A stretch of DNA of 6,676 nt, from contig CAMGCA010000119.1 in the NCBI GenBank assembly GCA_946011705.1, forward strand, positions 1 through 6,676. The letters run 5' to 3'. A program made the position numbers and the translations under genes. Position 1 is the first letter of the stretch; every line of letters begins with the position of its first letter. The notes beneath the pieces are model-generated. The model was not told the DNA's origin. It saw nothing but the letters and a program-made list of their open reading frames with translations, and ran no database searches. This DNA is from an uncultured Clostridia bacterium (GTDB lineage: Bacteria > Bacillota > Clostridia > Oscillospirales > Oscillospiraceae). Positions 6,417 to 6,676 of this stretch are shown piece by piece.

Positions 6417-6444
6417 TTGAAGCAAAAGGAATTTTTACTATAAT
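6417..6444 (+). promoter_or_regulatory. Promoter of the AOR gene
   Basis: A -35 TTGAAG (6417-6422) and a perfect -10 TATAAT (6439-6444) are spaced by 16 bp; start of transcription near 6451, leader about 43 nt. The 10-bp repeats at 6380-6399 end 17 bp upstream of the -35, a position suited to an activator or to a repressor assembling across the region. Confidence 0.78.
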
Positions 6445-6480
6445 GAGAGTATCGGAAATGAACAACAACTGCTGACAATA

Positions 6481-6486
6481 TGGAGG
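6481..6486 (+). promoter_or_regulatory. Ribosome binding site of the AOR gene
   Basis: TGGAGG, 8 nt upstream of the ATG at 6495. Confidence 0.8.
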
Positions 6487-6494
6487 TATTGCAT

Positions 6495-6676
6495 ATGGCT
6501 GGCGCGTATTACGAAAAAATTGCCCGCATTAACCTGACCACCGGTGAAATCAAGGTTGAGCCGCTGGATCTGGAGCTGGCGCACAAGTTCATCGGCGGTC
6601 GTGGTCTGGGTACCAAGATGCTCTACGATGAGGGCGTCGCCACGGTAGATCCCCTGTCCCCTGCCAATAAGCTCAT
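6495..6676 (+). CDS. aor: Aldehyde:ferredoxin oxidoreductase family protein (tungsten enzyme), N-terminal fragment
   Basis: The 60 complete codons visible begin MAGAYYEKIARINLTTGEIK and continue with KFIGGRGLGTKMLYDE (about residues 33-48) and VDPLSPANKLI (50-60). This is the typical start of AOR-family proteins: the first beta strands, the GGRGLG loop of the AOR N-terminal domain, and the DPLSPENKLI stretch. The known family enzymes are tungsten (rarely molybdenum) bis-pterin proteins with a [4Fe-4S] cluster that oxidise aldehydes to acids with ferredoxin, or the reverse. The cluster cysteines and catalytic part lie beyond the window, so substrate class (AOR, GAPOR, FOR, WOR) cannot be decided. 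GGAGG lies 8 nt before the ATG and a consensus promoter about 50 bp upstream. Gly and Arg codons are GGT/GGC and CGT/CGC only, suggesting high expression. The neighbouring MoeA pair fits cofactor supply. Confidence 0.93.
   Translation, partial: MAGAYYEKIARINLTTGEIKVEPLDLELAHKFIGGRGLGTKMLYDEGVATVDPLSPANKL

Noticed and set aside
6290..6478. 62-codon minus-strand open frame in the divergent intergenic region
   Set aside because: Covers the AOR promoter and the operator-like repeats, has no supporting Shine-Dalgarno or homology; composition is AT-rich regulatory DNA.
6221..6494. Possible Moco/Tuco riboswitch in a leader
   Set aside because: Predicted leaders are only about 25 and 43 nt, too short for that structured RNA, and no matching hairpin set was seen.

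Overview
The window looks like part of a tungsten/molybdenum-cofactor locus from a GC-rich anaerobic Bacillota, most plausibly a Clostridia/Oscillospiraceae-type gut anaerobe. The support is strong AAGGAGG-like ribosome binding sites, consensus TATAAT -10 boxes, an aldehyde:ferredoxin oxidoreductase (AOR) family gene, and a MoeA carrying a C-terminal PBP-like domain. The taxon is an inference from gene content and style, not a database match.

Layout. A tightly packed five-gene operon runs leftward from about 6245 to beyond the left edge. In transcription order it holds: (1) a cytoplasmic regulator with an excisionase-type HTH fused to a PBP-like ligand-binding domain (6220-5285); (2) a standard-length MoeA (5283-4063); (3) a second MoeA fused to a PBP-like domain paralogous to that of the regulator (4058-2151); (4) an LhgO/GlpA-like FAD oxidoreductase with a C-terminal BFD-like [2Fe-2S] domain (2154-826); (5) a GlpB/HcnB-like FAD/NAD(P) oxidoreductase cut by the window edge (839-1). 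Successive junctions are +1, +4, -4 and -14 nt, so one polycistronic message with translational coupling is likely. Divergently, on the right, starts an AOR-family gene (6495 onward, 60 residues visible).

The 274-bp divergent intergenic region is the only substantial non-coding stretch. It holds two facing sigma-A-type promoters, a family of RTTTCRCRC motifs arranged as 10-bp-phased direct repeats in two clusters (6306-6335 and 6364-6399), one further copy on the -35 box of the regulator, and an 18-bp dyad (6340-6357) between the clusters. This is the expected architecture for an autoregulated sensor controlling both directions.

Working model (inference): the HTH-PBP protein senses tungstate/molybdate or a related ligand and sets expression of the AOR and of its own operon. 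The two MoeA proteins insert W or Mo into molybdopterin for the AOR. The flavoprotein pair, which resembles the GlpA/GlpB-like modules of Clostridia, may couple electrons or supply/consume a substrate for the AOR pathway. No tRNA, rRNA, CRISPR, IS element or terminator was seen.
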